From Necropsobacter massiliensis (GTDB lineage: Bacteria > Pseudomonadota > Gammaproteobacteria > Enterobacterales > Pasteurellaceae), in NCBI RefSeq assembly GCF_000827595.2, contig NZ_LN776194.1:1-64000 (forward strand): a DNA stretch of 64,000 nucleotides, given 5' to 3'. The notes beneath the pieces were generated by a model. It was not told where the DNA came from and did no database searches. It saw only the letters and a program-made list of their open reading frames with translations. The position numbers and the translations under genes are program-made. Below, piece by piece: positions 1-11,048 of the stretch. Position 1 is the stretch's first letter, and each line of letters begins with the position of its first letter.

Positions 1-1
1 G

Positions 2-1270
2 TATTGCGGGCAGGCGCATTTGGTTGCGCCGGGCAAACCGCTGCGCAGAGCCATTGAGGCGGGTCATGTTCATTCAATGATTTTCTGGGGGCCGCCGGGG
101 ACGGGAAAAACTACGCTGGCAGAGATTATCGCCCGCCATATCAATGCGGAGGTTGAACGAATTTCAGCGGTTACTGGTGGCATTAAAGAGATTCGTGAGG
201 CGATCGAACGGGCAAAACAAAACCGCCTGTCGGATCGGCGCACCATACTGTTTGTGGATGAAGTGCATCGCTTTAATAAAAGCCAGCAGGATGCGTTTCT
301 ACCGCATATTGAAGACGGCACGGTCATTTTTATCGGGGCGACCACCGAAAATCCTTCTTTTGAGTTGAATAATGCGTTGCTGTCACGGGCGCGGGTGTAT
401 ATTTTAAAACCGTTAAGCACAGCGGAGATCGAACAGGTATTAGAGCAGGCGTTAACCGACGAAGTCCGCGGGCTGGGGAAAGAGCGGTTGATTTTACAAG
501 AGAATCTGATGCATATGCTGGCTGAATATGTTAACGGCGATGCCCGTCTGGCGCTGAACTGTCTTGAATTAATGGCGGATATGGCGCAAGAAAGTGAAAA
601 CGGCAAAATATTGAACCGCACTTTGTTGGCAGAAGTGTTGGGTGAACGGCAGGCGCGTTTTGATAAGCAGGGTGATCGCTTTTATGATCTGATTTCCGCA
701 CTGCATAAATCCGTCCGCGGTTCCGCGCCGGATGCCGCCTTATATTGGTATGCGCGGATTATTACCGCCGGCGGTGATCCCTTGTATGTGGCGCGTCGTC
801 TGCTGGCGATAGCCTCCGAAGATGTGGGCAATGCGGATCCGCGAGCGATGCAAGTGGCGTTGGCGGCTTGGGATTGTTTTACTCGCGTCGGTGCGGCGGA
901 GGGCGAACGCGCCATCGCACAGGCTATCGTATATCTTGCCGTCGCACCGAAAAGCAACGCGGTTTATAGCGCCTTTAATGCCGCGAAAAAACAGGCGGCG
1001 GAAAGTCCGGATTACGACGTGCCGGCGCATTTGCGCAACGCACCGACTCATTTAATGAAGGAATTGGGGTACGGTGCGGAATATCGTTATGCGCATGACG
1101 AGCCGAACGCTTATGCGGCGGGAGAGAACTATTTTCCGCCGGAGCTGCAAAATACTCAATATTATTTCCCGACCCAGCGCGGCATGGAAATTCAGATTAG
1201 CGAGAAATTAGCCCGCTTGCGCGAACTGGATAAACAAAGCACGACTATTCGTTATAAATCACGCGGATAA
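2..1270 (+). CDS. rarA: RarA replication-associated recombination ATPase (5' truncated)
   Basis: RarA (MgsA) is a cytosolic AAA+ ATPase related to clamp-loader subunits that acts at stalled replication forks. The frame is open from base 2, where the first codons read [12 protein letters not shown]. These match the 'IGQ-H' stretch that precedes the Walker A loop in E. coli RarA, so about 30 residues lie outside the window and the in-frame TTG at 20 is not a real start. Visible motifs are Walker [10 protein letters not shown], Walker B FVDEVHRF and the sensor stretch [12 protein letters not shown]. The C-terminal half carries the tetramerisation-domain signatures [15 protein letters not shown] and RNAPT. 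It lies 82 bp upstream of serS on the same strand. Confidence 0.96.
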   Translation, partial: YCGQAHLVAPGKPLRRAIEAGHVHSMIFWGPPGTGKTTLAEIIARHINAEVERISAVTGGIKEIREAIERAKQNRLSDRRTILFVDEVHRFNKSQQDAFLPHIEDGTVIFIGATTENPSFELNNALLSRARVYILKPLSTAEIEQVLEQALTDEVRGLGKERLILQENLMHMLAEYVNGDARLALNCLELMADMAQESENGKILNRTLLAEVLGERQARFDKQGDRFYDLISALHKSVRGSAPDAALYWYARIITAGGDPLYVARRLLAIASEDVGNADPRAMQVALAAWDCFTRVGAAEGERAIAQAIVYLAVAPKSNAVYSAFNAAKKQAAESPDYDVPAHLRNAPTHLMKELGYGAEYRYAHDEPNAYAAGENYFPPELQNTQYYFPTQRGMEIQISEKLARLRELDKQSTTIRYKSRG

Positions 1271-1343
1271 CTGGTTTATTTTGTGAATCCGATCTAGAAT
1301 AGCCGAGTATCAGAGTAACACATATTTCAAATTAACAGGTTAG

Positions 1344-2642
<1,299 letters not shown>

Positions 2643-2659
2643 TCGATAGATAACTTAGC

Positions 2660-2685
2660 GGGCGCAATTTAGCGCCCTTTTTGTT
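2660..2685 (+). terminator. serS rho-independent terminator
   Basis: GGGCGC (2660-2665) and GCGCCC (2672-2677) form a short GC stem that is followed by TTTTTGTT. It sits 18 bp after the serS stop codon. Confidence 0.85.
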
Positions 2686-2746
2686 GCCCGTGTGTTTCCG
2701 TTTACTGCATGATTGCTATAAAGGTGCGGGCGTTTTGCTGTCTGGA

Positions 2747-4030
2747 TTATGCAGAATCAACAAAAAAACCCACCGCACTTTTAAACTGTTCGCCGTAGAA
2801 AATCAGTGGAATCCGGCGGCGTTGCCAGACGGGCACTTCGGCTTGTTGCCATAATTTTTTGATATCCTGATTCACACCGTTTTTATTGCGTACCGCGCCA
2901 GAATAAGCAAAGCGGATTTGGATCGGCAAATCGGTGGTCGGCAGTGGTTGGTGGTAATGCTGCCATTGCGCCAGTAAACCCTCTTGGGTTTCGTGCAGCC
3001 GCAATGTTCCCAGATTATCGGGCAGGGCGATTGTTTGATTAGGTTGAATATCAAGGCGAATTTTGCTCAAATCGGCAAAATTTTCTGTGAGATAAAGCCG
3101 GTTTCGATAGCGCCGGATTACCTGATTTTGCCAGTGAAACTGCGGGTTGCGATCGGCGCGGGCGCTAATTACATCAGTAATCAATTGCTCCAGTTGTACT
3201 ACGGAGGGCATCGCTAGGTTAAGTGCCGCCAGCCAGCGGCGCAGCAAGGCTTTTTGGCGCAGGACGGAAAACTGTGCAAACCCACTAATATCAAAAGTGC
3301 GGTCGGATTTTGCATAATATTGCTGAAAATCCCGGTTGATAAGCTCGTCGATTAATTGCTGCTGCTCGAAACAATGCCGGGCGGAACGCTGTACCGCGTG
3401 GTCAAAATGCGGCCAGCGACGGCGTAATCGGGGCAGGATTTGATGACGCAAAAAGTTACGCTCGTAATGGTTATCGGCGTTGCTTTCGTCTTCAATCCAC
3501 GGCAGTTTGAGCGCACGCACGTAATCTTCCAGTTGTGCGCGGCTGAAAGGCAGCAGCGGGCGAAAAATCGGCAGATTATTGACCGCACTTTTTACTGCCA
3601 TAGCGCTCAACCCTTGCAGACCGCTGCCGCGTTTGAGCGCGAGAAAAAAGGTTTCCGTTTGATCTTGTTGATGATGAGCGGTGACTAGGATTTCGTTTTC
3701 GTGCAGGTGCTTTTTGATCGCGCTGTAACGCGCATCTCTGGCGCCGGCTTCAATGCCTGCGCGCGTATCAACCCTGACTTTCTCAATAATCAGAGGTATT
3801 TCCAGCTGCTGACAGAGATTTTGACAATGTTGCGCCCATTGATCCGCGTTGCGGCTTAAGCCGTGATGAATATGGATGGCGCGCAGCATGAAGTGCGGTT
3901 GTTTTTTTCGTAGTTCGGCGAATAAACCAAGCAGGGCAGAGGAGTCCAACCCGCCGCTGAAGCCGAGCAGAAATTCGGTCTGCGAGGGCGCATAATCGCT
4001 AATCTGGCGGCAGAATTGTTCAAACAGCAT
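2747..4030 (-). CDS. tilS: tRNA(Ile)-lysidine synthase
   Basis: TilS converts C34 of the CAU-anticodon tRNA-Ile to lysidine, changing its codon from AUG to AUA, and is essential in most bacteria. The N-terminal PP-loop is visible as [12 protein letters not shown] (residues about 23-34), with the conserved [15 protein letters not shown] further on and the [12 protein letters not shown] segment of the catalytic domain. The 427-residue length matches the long, E. coli-type enzyme with extra C-terminal substrate-binding domains. It is the last gene of a minus-strand cluster after ribA, accA and pdxY, 53 bp from pdxY. Four uptake signal sequences fall within the gene. Confidence 0.96.
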   Translation of the reverse strand: MLFEQFCRQISDYAPSQTEFLLGFSGGLDSSALLGLFAELRKKQPHFMLRAIHIHHGLSRNADQWAQHCQNLCQQLEIPLIIEKVRVDTRAGIEAGARDARYSAIKKHLHENEILVTAHHQQDQTETFFLALKRGSGLQGLSAMAVKSAVNNLPIFRPLLPFSRAQLEDYVRALKLPWIEDESNADNHYERNFLRHQILPRLRRRWPHFDHAVQRSARHCFEQQQLIDELINRDFQQYYAKSDRTFDISGFAQFSVLRQKALLRRWLAALNLAMPSVVQLEQLITDVISARADRNPQFHWQNQVIRRYRNRLYLTENFADLSKIRLDIQPNQTIALPDNLGTLRLHETQEGLLAQWQHYHQPLPTTDLPIQIRFAYSGAVRNKNGVNQDIKKLWQQAEVPVWQRRRIPLIFYGEQFKSAVGFFVDSA

Positions 4031-4083
4031 GGTGAGAATCCAAAAAATTCTGACGGCGCAAATGCGCCGACAGATTGTGTGAA

Positions 4084-4944
4084 TTAGGCGATTTTTACCG
4101 CGCGATAGTTACTGCGTGGTGTAACGATTTGATCACGTGCCGCAATGATTTGCAGTTCATAAGAACCATGTTGATGCGTGATTGCCATTACGTCGTTTAC
4201 TGCGTTTGCGGTGTGCTCAAAAGCATCGACGTCGGATTTGCCGTTCAGCAGGTTGGCGATAAACAAACCGGCGGTTAAATCGCCTACGCCAACCGGCTCT
4301 TTGTCGAACGGATGCAACGGGCGGGCAATATGCCAAATGCCGTCTTGATTCGCCAGTAACATTTCAAACTGCTGCGGATTTTGTCCTACTTTACTTAAAT
4401 GTTTGACCAACACTTTTTTCGGACCTTTACGCAAAATCGCTTTAACCGCTTCAATTGCTTGATCAAAATTCTCTACCGTCAGCCCGCTGAGCTCGCGCAA
4501 TTCCACCAGATTCGGGGTCATAATGTCCGCTTGTGCCATGGCAAGATTAATCAGCCCTTCTTTTACGCCGTCGGCAACAATGCAGCCTTTATCCGGATGA
4601 CCCATGACCGGGTCGCAAAGATACAGAACGCGCGGATTTTTTTCTCTTATTTTATGCAGCGCATTAATAATTTCTTCTACCTGTTCGGCAGAACCGATAT
4701 AGCCGGAGACGACGGCATCACAGTGATGCAGTTCGCCGATAGCGTCGATACCGGCTACGATTTCGCCGATTTGCTCTTTCGGCACGACCATGCCGGTCCA
4801 TTTGCCGTATTGCGTATGATTGGAAAACTGCACCGTATTCAACGCCCACACATCGACACCGAGTAATTGCATCGGAAAAGTTGCCGATTTATTACCGGCA
4901 TAGCCGTATACAACATGAGATTGAATTGAAAGAATATTTTTCAT
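4084..4944 (-). CDS. pdxY: Pyridoxal kinase PdxY
   Basis: Ribokinase-fold kinase that phosphorylates pyridoxal in vitamin B6 salvage. The 286 residues align along their length with remembered E. coli PdxY: N-terminus [17 protein letters not shown], the substrate-proximal [27 protein letters not shown], and the C-terminal anion-hole motif [11 protein letters not shown]. These favour PdxY over the PdxK/ThiD type. It is flanked by accA upstream and tilS downstream on the same strand, an order I recall from H. influenzae. No regulatory element was recognised. Confidence 0.95.
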   Translation of the reverse strand: MKNILSIQSHVVYGYAGNKSATFPMQLLGVDVWALNTVQFSNHTQYGKWTGMVVPKEQIGEIVAGIDAIGELHHCDAVVSGYIGSAEQVEEIINALHKIREKNPRVLYLCDPVMGHPDKGCIVADGVKEGLINLAMAQADIMTPNLVELRELSGLTVENFDQAIEAVKAILRKGPKKVLVKHLSKVGQNPQQFEMLLANQDGIWHIARPLHPFDKEPVGVGDLTAGLFIANLLNGKSDVDAFEHTANAVNDVMAITHQHGSYELQIIAARDQIVTPRSNYRAVKIA

Positions 4945-5016
4945 GATATTGATTATTTCCGGGTAATTGACAGAAAATAGGGACGGACCACCGTCCCCTT
5001 TGGAATTCTATGCGAC

Positions 5017-5970
5017 TTAGCAGTAGCCATAACCCATTAAACGTTGGTAGCGGCGATCCAGCAAGGTTTCCTGATCTAAGACATCAAGGTCTGCCAGATC
5101 GGTTAATAGACGTTGTTTTAGATTTTGCGCAATTTCGTCATAATTGCGATGTGCGCCACCGAGCGGTTCCGGCACGATATTGTCGATCAGTTTCAGTTGT
5201 TTTAGGCGCGGTGCGGTTAATCCCATAACTTCCGCGGCGGTGGAGGCTTTTTCCGCACTTTTCCATAATATAGACGCACAGCCTTCCGGTGAAATCACCG
5301 AATAGGTGCTGTATTGCAGCATATTGACTTTATCGCCCACGCCGATTGCTAATGCGCCGCCGGAGCCGCCCTCGCCGATCACGGTACAGATAACCGGCAC
5401 TTTCAAGGTTGACATTTCACGCAGGTTGCGGGCGATAGCTTCTGACTGACCGCGTTCTTCCGCACCGACACCCGGATATGCCCCCGGCGTGTCAATAAAC
5501 GTGATGATCGGCAAATGGAAACGCTCTGCCATTTGCATTAAACGCAACGCTTTACGATAGCCTTCCGGTGCCGGCATGCCGAAATTACGCATAACTTTTT
5601 CTTTTACGCTGCGCCCTTTCTGATGCCCGATCACCATCACCGCTCTGCCGTCCAGACGAGCGAGACCGCCGACAATCGCTTTATCGTCGGCAAAGGCGCG
5701 ATCACCGGCAAGTTCTTCAAATTCGGTAAAAATATGTTTGATATAATCTAGTGTATGCGGGCGGTTCGGATGTCGCGCCATGCGCGAGACCTGCCACGCA
5801 TCCAGATTGGCGAAGGTTTTCTGTGTTAGCTCCGCACTTTTCTTTTGTAGACGGGCGATTTCGTCATCAAGATTGATTTTGTCGTCTTGCTGCGTAACGG
5901 AACGGAGGGATTCGATTTTGGCTTCCAGTTCGGCAATCGGTAATTCAAAATCTAAATATTCTTGGCTCAT
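5017..5970 (-). CDS. accA: Acetyl-CoA carboxylase carboxyltransferase subunit alpha
   Basis: Alpha subunit of the carboxyltransferase half of acetyl-CoA carboxylase, which makes malonyl-CoA for fatty-acid synthesis together with AccB, AccC and AccD. The 317-residue protein begins [19 protein letters not shown] and contains the crotonase-fold signatures [18 protein letters not shown] and [15 protein letters not shown], which form the oxyanion and CoA-binding regions, followed by [15 protein letters not shown]. The ATG at 5970 has a TAGGA ribosome site about 10 bases upstream. accD is not nearby, as is usual in gamma-proteobacteria. Confidence 0.98.
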   Translation of the reverse strand: MSQEYLDFELPIAELEAKIESLRSVTQQDDKINLDDEIARLQKKSAELTQKTFANLDAWQVSRMARHPNRPHTLDYIKHIFTEFEELAGDRAFADDKAIVGGLARLDGRAVMVIGHQKGRSVKEKVMRNFGMPAPEGYRKALRLMQMAERFHLPIITFIDTPGAYPGVGAEERGQSEAIARNLREMSTLKVPVICTVIGEGGSGGALAIGVGDKVNMLQYSTYSVISPEGCASILWKSAEKASTAAEVMGLTAPRLKQLKLIDNIVPEPLGGAHRNYDEIAQNLKQRLLTDLADLDVLDQETLLDRRYQRLMGYGYC

Positions 5971-6146
5971 GTGTTTTTCCTAATCATCATTCGGCACAAA
6001 ATTTTACCGCACTTTAACAAGATTTTTGTTCGGGTGCAATTATGCCGTGTATTTTATGCGTTTTTTCAACCGAACACAGCGATTTTATTCGGTATTTCAG
6101 CTGGTAAGCGCAGTGTGAGATGCCAGCGAAATGTCCCAAAGTGCGG

Positions 6147-6800
6147 TCATTTTTGTGGAATTTCTTCCTGACAGTGCGGGCAGTTCATCAAATGCTTTTG
6201 ATTGTTATGGACAATAAAATGCCCCATTTTTTTCGCTTTAGTATCCAGATATTCCGTATTGTAGCGGTTTTCTCCGACGTTCAACGGCACACGTTCCACA
6301 ACATTGATACCCGCTTTTTTCATGGTGTCGATTTTGTTCGGGTTATTGGTGAGCAGACGCACTTGTTTAACCCCGAGCAGTTCGAAAATATCGGCGCAGA
6401 CGGCAAAATTGCGCTCATCAGCGGCAAAACCTAGCGCCAGATTGGCTTCAATGGTGTCCATGCCCTGATCCTGCAGAGAATAGGCGCGGATTTTATTAAT
6501 TAATCCGATACCGCGTCCTTCTTCGCGGTGATAAATCAGCACGCCGCGTCCTTCTTCGCTGATCTGGCGTAATGCGGTGGCAAGCTGAAAGCCGCAGTCG
6601 CATTTTAAACTGTGTAGCGCATCACCGGTTAAACATTCCGAATGAATACGGGCTAACACCGGCACATTCGGATCGCTGATATCGCCCATCACAAGCGCTA
6701 CATGCTCTTTTTTAGTATCCGGAAATTCAAAGCCGACAATACGGAAAAGTCCAAATTCGGTTGGCAGGTTGGCTTCAGTCACACGCTGAATTTTTGACAT
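6147..6800 (-). CDS. ribA: GTP cyclohydrolase II
   Basis: Zinc enzyme that opens GTP to the first committed intermediate of riboflavin synthesis. In its 217 residues the three zinc cysteines are visible in [18 protein letters not shown], and the catalytic Arg/Tyr region in [12 protein letters not shown]. The C-terminal stretch [10 protein letters not shown] is also typical. It is a stand-alone RibA, not fused to RibB. The C-terminus has a small extra [13 protein letters not shown] cysteine pair beyond the core fold. It is divergent from pgpB, the same arrangement I recall for H. influenzae. An AAGGA ribosome site precedes the ATG. Confidence 0.97.
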   Translation of the reverse strand: MSKIQRVTEANLPTEFGLFRIVGFEFPDTKKEHVALVMGDISDPNVPVLARIHSECLTGDALHSLKCDCGFQLATALRQISEEGRGVLIYHREEGRGIGLINKIRAYSLQDQGMDTIEANLALGFAADERNFAVCADIFELLGVKQVRLLTNNPNKIDTMKKAGINVVERVPLNVGENRYNTEYLDTKAKKMGHFIVHNNQKHLMNCPHCQEEIPQK

Positions 6801-6875
6801 AATTAAATCCTTATCCTTTTTTCTTTGTAATGGTGTTAGAATACGTTCTTTTTACAATCCGAGATGGTTACTAAA

Positions 6876-7607
6876 ATGTTAAAACGGCTGTCATTATATA
6901 CCTTATTATTGCTTATTGTACCTTTTTTTGTTTGGGCGACCGGCTGGCAGTGGCAGGGAGATGGTGCGCTTAGTGGCTTTGATCACGCACTGTATTGGCT
7001 GACGGAAAGCGGTAGTTCGCCTTATGCGATGATCACCTGTGCGGTATTCGCCGGGTTGTATTTTTGGCTGATTCCGAATAAGAAACAAGCCGTTTGGGTG
7101 ATTGTGATTATGGCCTGTTCCATCGTTCTCACACAGGGAATGAAAAGTGGGCTAAAACTGCTGTTTGCCGAACCGCGTCCTTTTGTTACCGCGCTGGCGG
7201 AGCAAGCCGATATTTCCACCGAGTATTTTTACGATCAGACGCGCACCCAGCGCGAGCAAATTGTCTCCCTGTATTATGCAGATAAACCGCAGACGCCGGA
7301 CTGGTTGGTACGCCATCGCGTGCATGAAACCGGTTATTCCTTCCCTTCCGGACATACCTTGTTTGCCGCGGCTTGGTTGATGCTGGCAGTGGGGTTCGGT
7401 CGGCTGTTGGGCGGACAACGCGTCAAAATGCGGCTGTTAACCGGCGTGATTGCGGTTTGGGCGCTGCTTATGCTGGTTAGCCGGTTACGTTTGGGCATGC
7501 ACTATCCGATTGATTTGTTCGTTTCAATACTCACCGCGTGGCTGGTGCATTGCGTGCTTTTCACCTTTTTAGCCAAAAAGGCGATCTTTCGCAAAGAAAA
7601 CCGTTAA
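6876..7607 (+). CDS. pgpB: PAP2-type phosphatidylglycerophosphatase B
   Basis: Inner-membrane phosphatase of the PAP2 family, expected to act on phosphatidylglycerophosphate, undecaprenyl pyrophosphate and related lipids. All three catalytic motifs are present: KLLFAEPRP (KX6RP), FPSGHTLFA (PSGH) and SRLRLGMHYPIDL (SRX5HX3D). Hydrophobic segments at residues about 8-25, 50-65, 75-92 and in the last third match a polytopic protein. The start at 6876 (MLKRLSLYTLLL) is preferred because it aligns with the remembered H. influenzae start. An ATG at 6864 would add four residues but has no clear ribosome site either. Confidence 0.93.
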   Translation: MLKRLSLYTLLLLIVPFFVWATGWQWQGDGALSGFDHALYWLTESGSSPYAMITCAVFAGLYFWLIPNKKQAVWVIVIMACSIVLTQGMKSGLKLLFAEPRPFVTALAEQADISTEYFYDQTRTQREQIVSLYYADKPQTPDWLVRHRVHETGYSFPSGHTLFAAAWLMLAVGFGRLLGGQRVKMRLLTGVIAVWALLMLVSRLRLGMHYPIDLFVSILTAWLVHCVLFTFLAKKAIFRKENR

Positions 7608-7659
7608 AAGTGCGGTTAGAATAAGCGCTATTTTATTGTAATTGATCAAAGAGGTTTAC

Positions 7660-8574
7660 ATGCTATATGGTTTTGATATCGGCGGAACGAAAATCGAGCT
7701 TGCCGTGTTTAACGAAAAACTGGAGAAACACTATGCCGAACGAGTGCCGACACCGAAAGAGGATTATCAGCAATGGCTTGATGTGATTGAAGATCTGGTG
7801 CGCCGCGCAGATCAACAATTCGGCTGTCGAGGCTCGGTGGGGCTGGGAATTCCGGGATTTGTCAATCCGAAAACCGGTATTGCATCAATCAGCAATATCC
7901 GCGCTGCCGATAAAAAACCGATTTTAACCGATTTAACCGAACGCCTCGGACGTGAAGTGCGGGCGGAAAATGATGCCAACTGTCTTGCACTATCCGAAGC
8001 TTGGGCGGAAGAAAATCAGCAATATCAAAGCGTTATGGGGTTTATTATCGGTACCGGTTTCGGCGGTGGTTTAATCGTTAACGGCAAGGCGCATTCCGGT
8101 CAAAGCGGAATGGCGGGCGAAGTAGGGCATATTGCGTTAAATTATCAGGCGCTGAAATTACTCGGTTGGGATAAGGCGCCGATTTATACCTGCGGCTGCG
8201 GCAATCAGGCTTGTCTGGACACCTATTTGTCCGGTCGCGGTTTTGAATTTTTGTATCGCGATTTACAGGGCGAACCCTTACCCGCCAAAGCCATTATTGA
8301 GCGGTTTTATGCCGGTGATAAAAAAGCGGTTGAATTTGTTGATATGTTTGTGGAATTAATGGCGATTTGTATCGGAGATTTAGCGGTGGTCTTCGATCCT
8401 GATCTGATCGTGTTCGGCGGCGGCTTATCCAATTTTGACTATTTATATCAGGCGTTGCCGAACATTTTACCGGGGCAGTTAATGCGCGGCGCCTCTGCGC
8501 CGGTGATTAAAAAAGCGATTTATGGTGATTCAAGCGGTGTGCGCGGGGCTGCGGCACTGTTTTTAAGCCGTTAA
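7660..8574 (+). CDS. nagK: N-acetylglucosamine kinase (ROK family)
   Basis: ROK-family sugar kinase that phosphorylates N-acetyl-D-glucosamine, probably recovered from cell-wall turnover. The 304-residue protein has the ATP-binding start [15 protein letters not shown], the ROK segment [19 protein letters not shown] followed by GEVGHIAL, and the zinc motif [17 protein letters not shown]. It aligns throughout with E. coli NagK rather than with fructokinase Mak. The ATG at 7660 is chosen over one at 7642 because AAAGAGG sits 6 bases upstream and the family starts at [11 protein letters not shown]. An uptake signal sequence lies in the gap to pgpB. Confidence 0.93.
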   Translation: MLYGFDIGGTKIELAVFNEKLEKHYAERVPTPKEDYQQWLDVIEDLVRRADQQFGCRGSVGLGIPGFVNPKTGIASISNIRAADKKPILTDLTERLGREVRAENDANCLALSEAWAEENQQYQSVMGFIIGTGFGGGLIVNGKAHSGQSGMAGEVGHIALNYQALKLLGWDKAPIYTCGCGNQACLDTYLSGRGFEFLYRDLQGEPLPAKAIIERFYAGDKKAVEFVDMFVELMAICIGDLAVVFDPDLIVFGGGLSNFDYLYQALPNILPGQLMRGASAPVIKKAIYGDSSGVRGAAALFLSR

Positions 8575-8622
8575 TACCGTTAATGCCATTGCCCCCGCAG
8601 TGAGGGCGGGCAATGGTATGTT

Positions 8623-9192
8623 TTATAAAATTCCTGTGTCCAGTACCAGTTTTCCCGGTTCTACACGGATTTCCTTGGCAAATTTTTTTATCAGAACATC
8701 GCGTGCGTTATTGTCGTCCAGCGTATAAATCGGAATATGGTTGATTAAAGCGGAGAGATTCGTACTCAGAAACGGCATCAGCGTCTGTAATTGCTGCATG
8801 TAACTGTCCGGTGAACCGGACCAACGCAGAATGCGTATGTCTTTCAGATACACTGCGCCTTTTTGTGCGTCGTAGTAGGGCGTGGTATCGAAAGTCAGGT
8901 TGAGCTTGGCGGCAAATTGTTTGTCTTTCAGTTTAAATGTGCCGTCTATGCTACCGTCGATTTCCACTCGGTTTTCCGTCGTTTGTCCGATTCTGGCGGT
9001 TAAGTCCTGTAATTGATATTGCATGGAAAAAAGCCCCGGAAAACTGAACTGATCGCTGATATTGGCGTGTTGCGCAAGATAATCGTTGACTTGCGCTTCG
9101 CTGACGGCAAAGGGGGAAATGAACGCATGGGCGGCGGGCATAAACAGGCTGCAGAGGCACAATATAGCGGTAATCGCGACTTTGTAAAACAT
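8623..9192 (-). CDS. YceB-like exported protein (DUF1439)
   Basis: 189-residue exported protein of unknown biochemical role resembling E. coli YceB (DUF1439). A signal peptide is visible at the N-terminus, with a hydrophobic stretch ending PAAHA|FISPF that looks like a signal peptidase I site. Unlike YceB there is no lipobox cysteine at the right place, so it is probably a soluble periplasmic protein. Typical family features include the early 'SEAQVNDYLAQH' segment, followed by beta-rich sequence such as IDGSIDGTFKLKDKQFAAKLNLTF. It stands alone, convergent with nagK and divergent from the kinase-like gene at 9309. Confidence 0.8.
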   Translation of the reverse strand: MFYKVAITAILCLCSLFMPAAHAFISPFAVSEAQVNDYLAQHANISDQFSFPGLFSMQYQLQDLTARIGQTTENRVEIDGSIDGTFKLKDKQFAAKLNLTFDTTPYYDAQKGAVYLKDIRILRWSGSPDSYMQQLQTLMPFLSTNLSALINHIPIYTLDDNNARDVLIKKFAKEIRVEPGKLVLDTGIL

Positions 9193-9308
9193 AAATACTC
9201 CTTATGATTATCTCGGTAAAGTCAAAAAATAAGTTAAATCAACCGAATTTTATCGATGCGAAGATAAAAACGTATTAATTTTAGACCGCACTTTTATGGA
9301 TAGGCGAT

Positions 9309-10070
9309 ATGTTAAATTCTGAACAACAGACGTTTGAACATTATGTTCGGCAATTATTACAGAAATATCATGGAAAGAGAATCACACCGTTTAACTATGG
9401 CGGTGAGGCATTTTGGCTGAAACAGCCGGAGCGAGTGAAAGGCATTTGGCGCCTATTAAAACCCTATCCGCACAAAGCCTTTCGGCAGGAAATTGAGGCG
9501 TTGCGCTATTTTGCCGGAAAAGGTGCGCCGGTGCCGGAGATTGTGCTATGCGGCGCGGATTTTTTTGTGCTGCGCGACGGCGGCAAATCTATCGGCTCGC
9601 AGCTGAATGACGATAAGGTTGCACAAACCTTGAAAGATCATATGCTGGATGACGGTGCGCGTGCGCTGGCGCAATTGCATCGGCAAGGGCTGGTACACGG
9701 GCGTCCGGCATTGCGGGATATGCTGTGGGATAACGGTCGGGTGAGTTTCATTGATTTTGAATCAGGATTGGTGAAAACGGATTCCGCCGCTGCATTAACC
9801 CGCCAGAAAGTGCGTGATAATTTGATTTTTATTCACAGTCTGGGGCGCACGGCAAGTTTGTCTGATGAGCGAATTGTGAGCGTAGTAAAAGGTTATTTCG
9901 CCGACTGCGAAGCGCCGATCCGACAAGCCACCTTCAAAACCGTACGTAAATATCGCTGGCTGTATGTTGTTTTGCGACCGTTTAGAGCAATTGCGAAGAT
10001 GGATTTAATCGCGATTTATCGGCTGTTTGAGACTATGCAGAAACTGGAAGATGAAGAGGAAATAACATGA
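9309..10070 (+). CDS. Protein-kinase-like (Bud32/lipopolysaccharide kinase-type) protein
   Basis: 253-residue protein with a protein-kinase-like fold of the RIO/Bud32/Kdo-kinase type; substrate unknown. A candidate ATP-binding Lys is K38 in EAFWLKQ. The catalytic-loop equivalent is H130-G131-R132-P-A-L-R-D137, where the usual HGD...N reads HGR...D. The metal-binding DFG equivalent is D149-F-E in SFIDFES. The last gene of a two-gene unit overlaps its stop by ATGA and encodes a small lipoprotein. A cytosolic enzyme acting on envelope lipid or an atypical kinase is an inference; the family is recognised only by motif. An uptake signal sequence sits just upstream. Confidence 0.65.
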   Translation: MLNSEQQTFEHYVRQLLQKYHGKRITPFNYGGEAFWLKQPERVKGIWRLLKPYPHKAFRQEIEALRYFAGKGAPVPEIVLCGADFFVLRDGGKSIGSQLNDDKVAQTLKDHMLDDGARALAQLHRQGLVHGRPALRDMLWDNGRVSFIDFESGLVKTDSAAALTRQKVRDNLIFIHSLGRTASLSDERIVSVVKGYFADCEAPIRQATFKTVRKYRWLYVVLRPFRAIAKMDLIAIYRLFETMQKLEDEEEIT

Positions 10071-10198
10071 AAAAAATAATTATTGCGCTGCTTGTTGTGA
10101 TGCTTGTCGCCTGTTTGGTAGGCGGTGGTTTTGGCGTTGGCGGGGGCAGTAACGGTGTTGGGGCGGGCATCGGTATCGGCAGCGGTATTCGTTTTTAA
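10067..10198 (+). CDS. Small glycine-rich lipoprotein
   Basis: 43-residue peptide that starts with ATG overlapping the TGA of the preceding kinase-like gene (ATGA), so translation is probably coupled. It has a Lys-Lys N-terminus, a hydrophobic core IIIALLVVML and a lipobox LVAC with Cys16. The mature part is almost entirely Gly, Val, Ser and Ile (GGGFGVGGGSNGVGAG) and ends IRF. An AGGA ribosome site (10057-10060) lies six bases before the ATG. Lipidation and membrane anchoring are inferred from the lipobox. No function is recognised; coupling suggests a link with the upstream kinase-like protein. Confidence 0.7.
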   Translation: MKKIIIALLVVMLVACLVGGGFGVGGGSNGVGAGIGIGSGIRF

Positions 10199-10325
10199 GT
10201 GACAAAATCTCACTCTAAATGCCGATAGGGCGGAAATACAATAGAAAGTGCGGTGATTTTTTCTGTTGTTTTTTCGGATTATGCTATTGATACGCGCAAT
10301 AATCCGCGTTTTTTGCAATAAAAAC

Positions 10326-10354
10326 TTGATATTGGTGCATAAACCCCGTATAAT
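10326..10354 (+). promoter_or_regulatory. Promoter of the tRNA-fMet/rimP operon
   Basis: TTGATA (10326-10331), a 17-base spacer and a perfect TATAAT (10349-10354) form a strong sigma-70 promoter. Transcription should begin around 10361, about 12 bases before the tRNA. The discriminator following the -10 box is G+C rich (GCGCC), a common feature of stable-RNA promoters under stringent control. Confidence 0.88.
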
Positions 10355-10372
10355 GCGCCTCATATTTTCGGA

Positions 10373-10449
10373 CGCGGGGTGGAGCAGCTTGGTAGCTCGT
10401 CGGGCTCATAACCCGAAGGCCGTCGGTTCAAATCCGGCCCCCGCAACCA
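10373..10449 (+). tRNA. metY: Initiator tRNA-fMet (CAU)
   Basis: 77-nt initiator tRNA. The sequence starts CGCGGGG, so the first base C1 does not pair with A72, the hallmark of initiators. It has the anticodon CAT in GGGCTCATAACCC, with the three G-C pairs of the anticodon stem (GGG/CCC) that direct the tRNA to the P site. The T-arm is GGTTCAAATCC and CCA is encoded at 10447-10449. It heads the rimP-nusA-infB operon, as metY does in E. coli. Confidence 0.97.
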
Positions 10450-10568
10450 CTTTACAACAAGTTCAGTAAAGGAACCCCAAATTTGGGGTTTTTTTGTACG
10501 AGCAATTTAGATGTAGGACTGGGCTGAACGCCCTTTTTTTATGTCTTAATTTTAATCGGGAGGTTGTT

Positions 10569-11024
10569 TTGGCAGCTTTAGAAGAAAAATTACGGGAATT
10601 ACTGCAAGGTTCAGTGGAAGATTTAGGCTGTGAGCTTTGGGGAATTGAATGTCAGCGCAGCGGACGTTTTCTAACCGTGCGTTTGTATATTGATAAAGAA
10701 GGCGGCGTGACGGTGGACGATTGTGCCGATGTCAGCCGTCAGGTCAGTGCGGTGCTGGATGTTGAAGATCCGATTGCAGATAAATACAATCTGGAGGTTT
10801 CGTCGCCGGGGCTGGATCGTCCGTTGTTTAGTTTAGCGCAGTATCAGCGTTTTATCGGGCAGGACATTGCCGTGCAGCTGCGTATTCCGGTAGGCGATCG
10901 TCGCAAATGGCAGGGAAAACTGGAAAAAATCGACAACGATATGCTGACCTTAAATGTTGAAGGGCAGCCACAAGTGTTCGTATTTGGCAATATTCAGAAA
11001 GCCAACATTATGCCTAAATTCTGA
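10569..11024 (+). CDS. rimP: Ribosome maturation factor RimP
   Basis: RimP binds the 30S subunit and assists its assembly. The chosen TTG start gives 151 residues beginning [13 protein letters not shown], which matches the length and N-terminus I recall for H. influenzae RimP. The frame stays open to 10494 but the extra residues do not belong to the family. A GGGAGG ribosome site at about 10558-10563 lies just before the TTG. The conserved core [20 protein letters not shown] and [15 protein letters not shown] is intact. It is followed 24 bp later by nusA in the classic order. Confidence 0.95.
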   Translation: MAALEEKLRELLQGSVEDLGCELWGIECQRSGRFLTVRLYIDKEGGVTVDDCADVSRQVSAVLDVEDPIADKYNLEVSSPGLDRPLFSLAQYQRFIGQDIAVQLRIPVGDRRKWQGKLEKIDNDMLTLNVEGQPQVFVFGNIQKANIMPKF

Positions 11025-11048
11025 TTTTATACAGGGGAAAATAATACC

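Noticed and set aside
70..621. 183-codon minus-strand ORF opposite rarA
   Set aside because: Shadow of the conserved rarA frame; low-complexity Ser/Arg composition and no ribosome site.
4399..4866. 155-codon plus-strand ORF opposite pdxY
   Set aside because: Antisense shadow of a well-conserved kinase gene; no family resemblance.
10016..10363. 115-codon minus-strand ORF across the kinase-like gene end and tRNA-fMet promoter
   Set aside because: It runs antisense to the coupled lipoprotein and through a strong tRNA promoter; composition is not protein-like.
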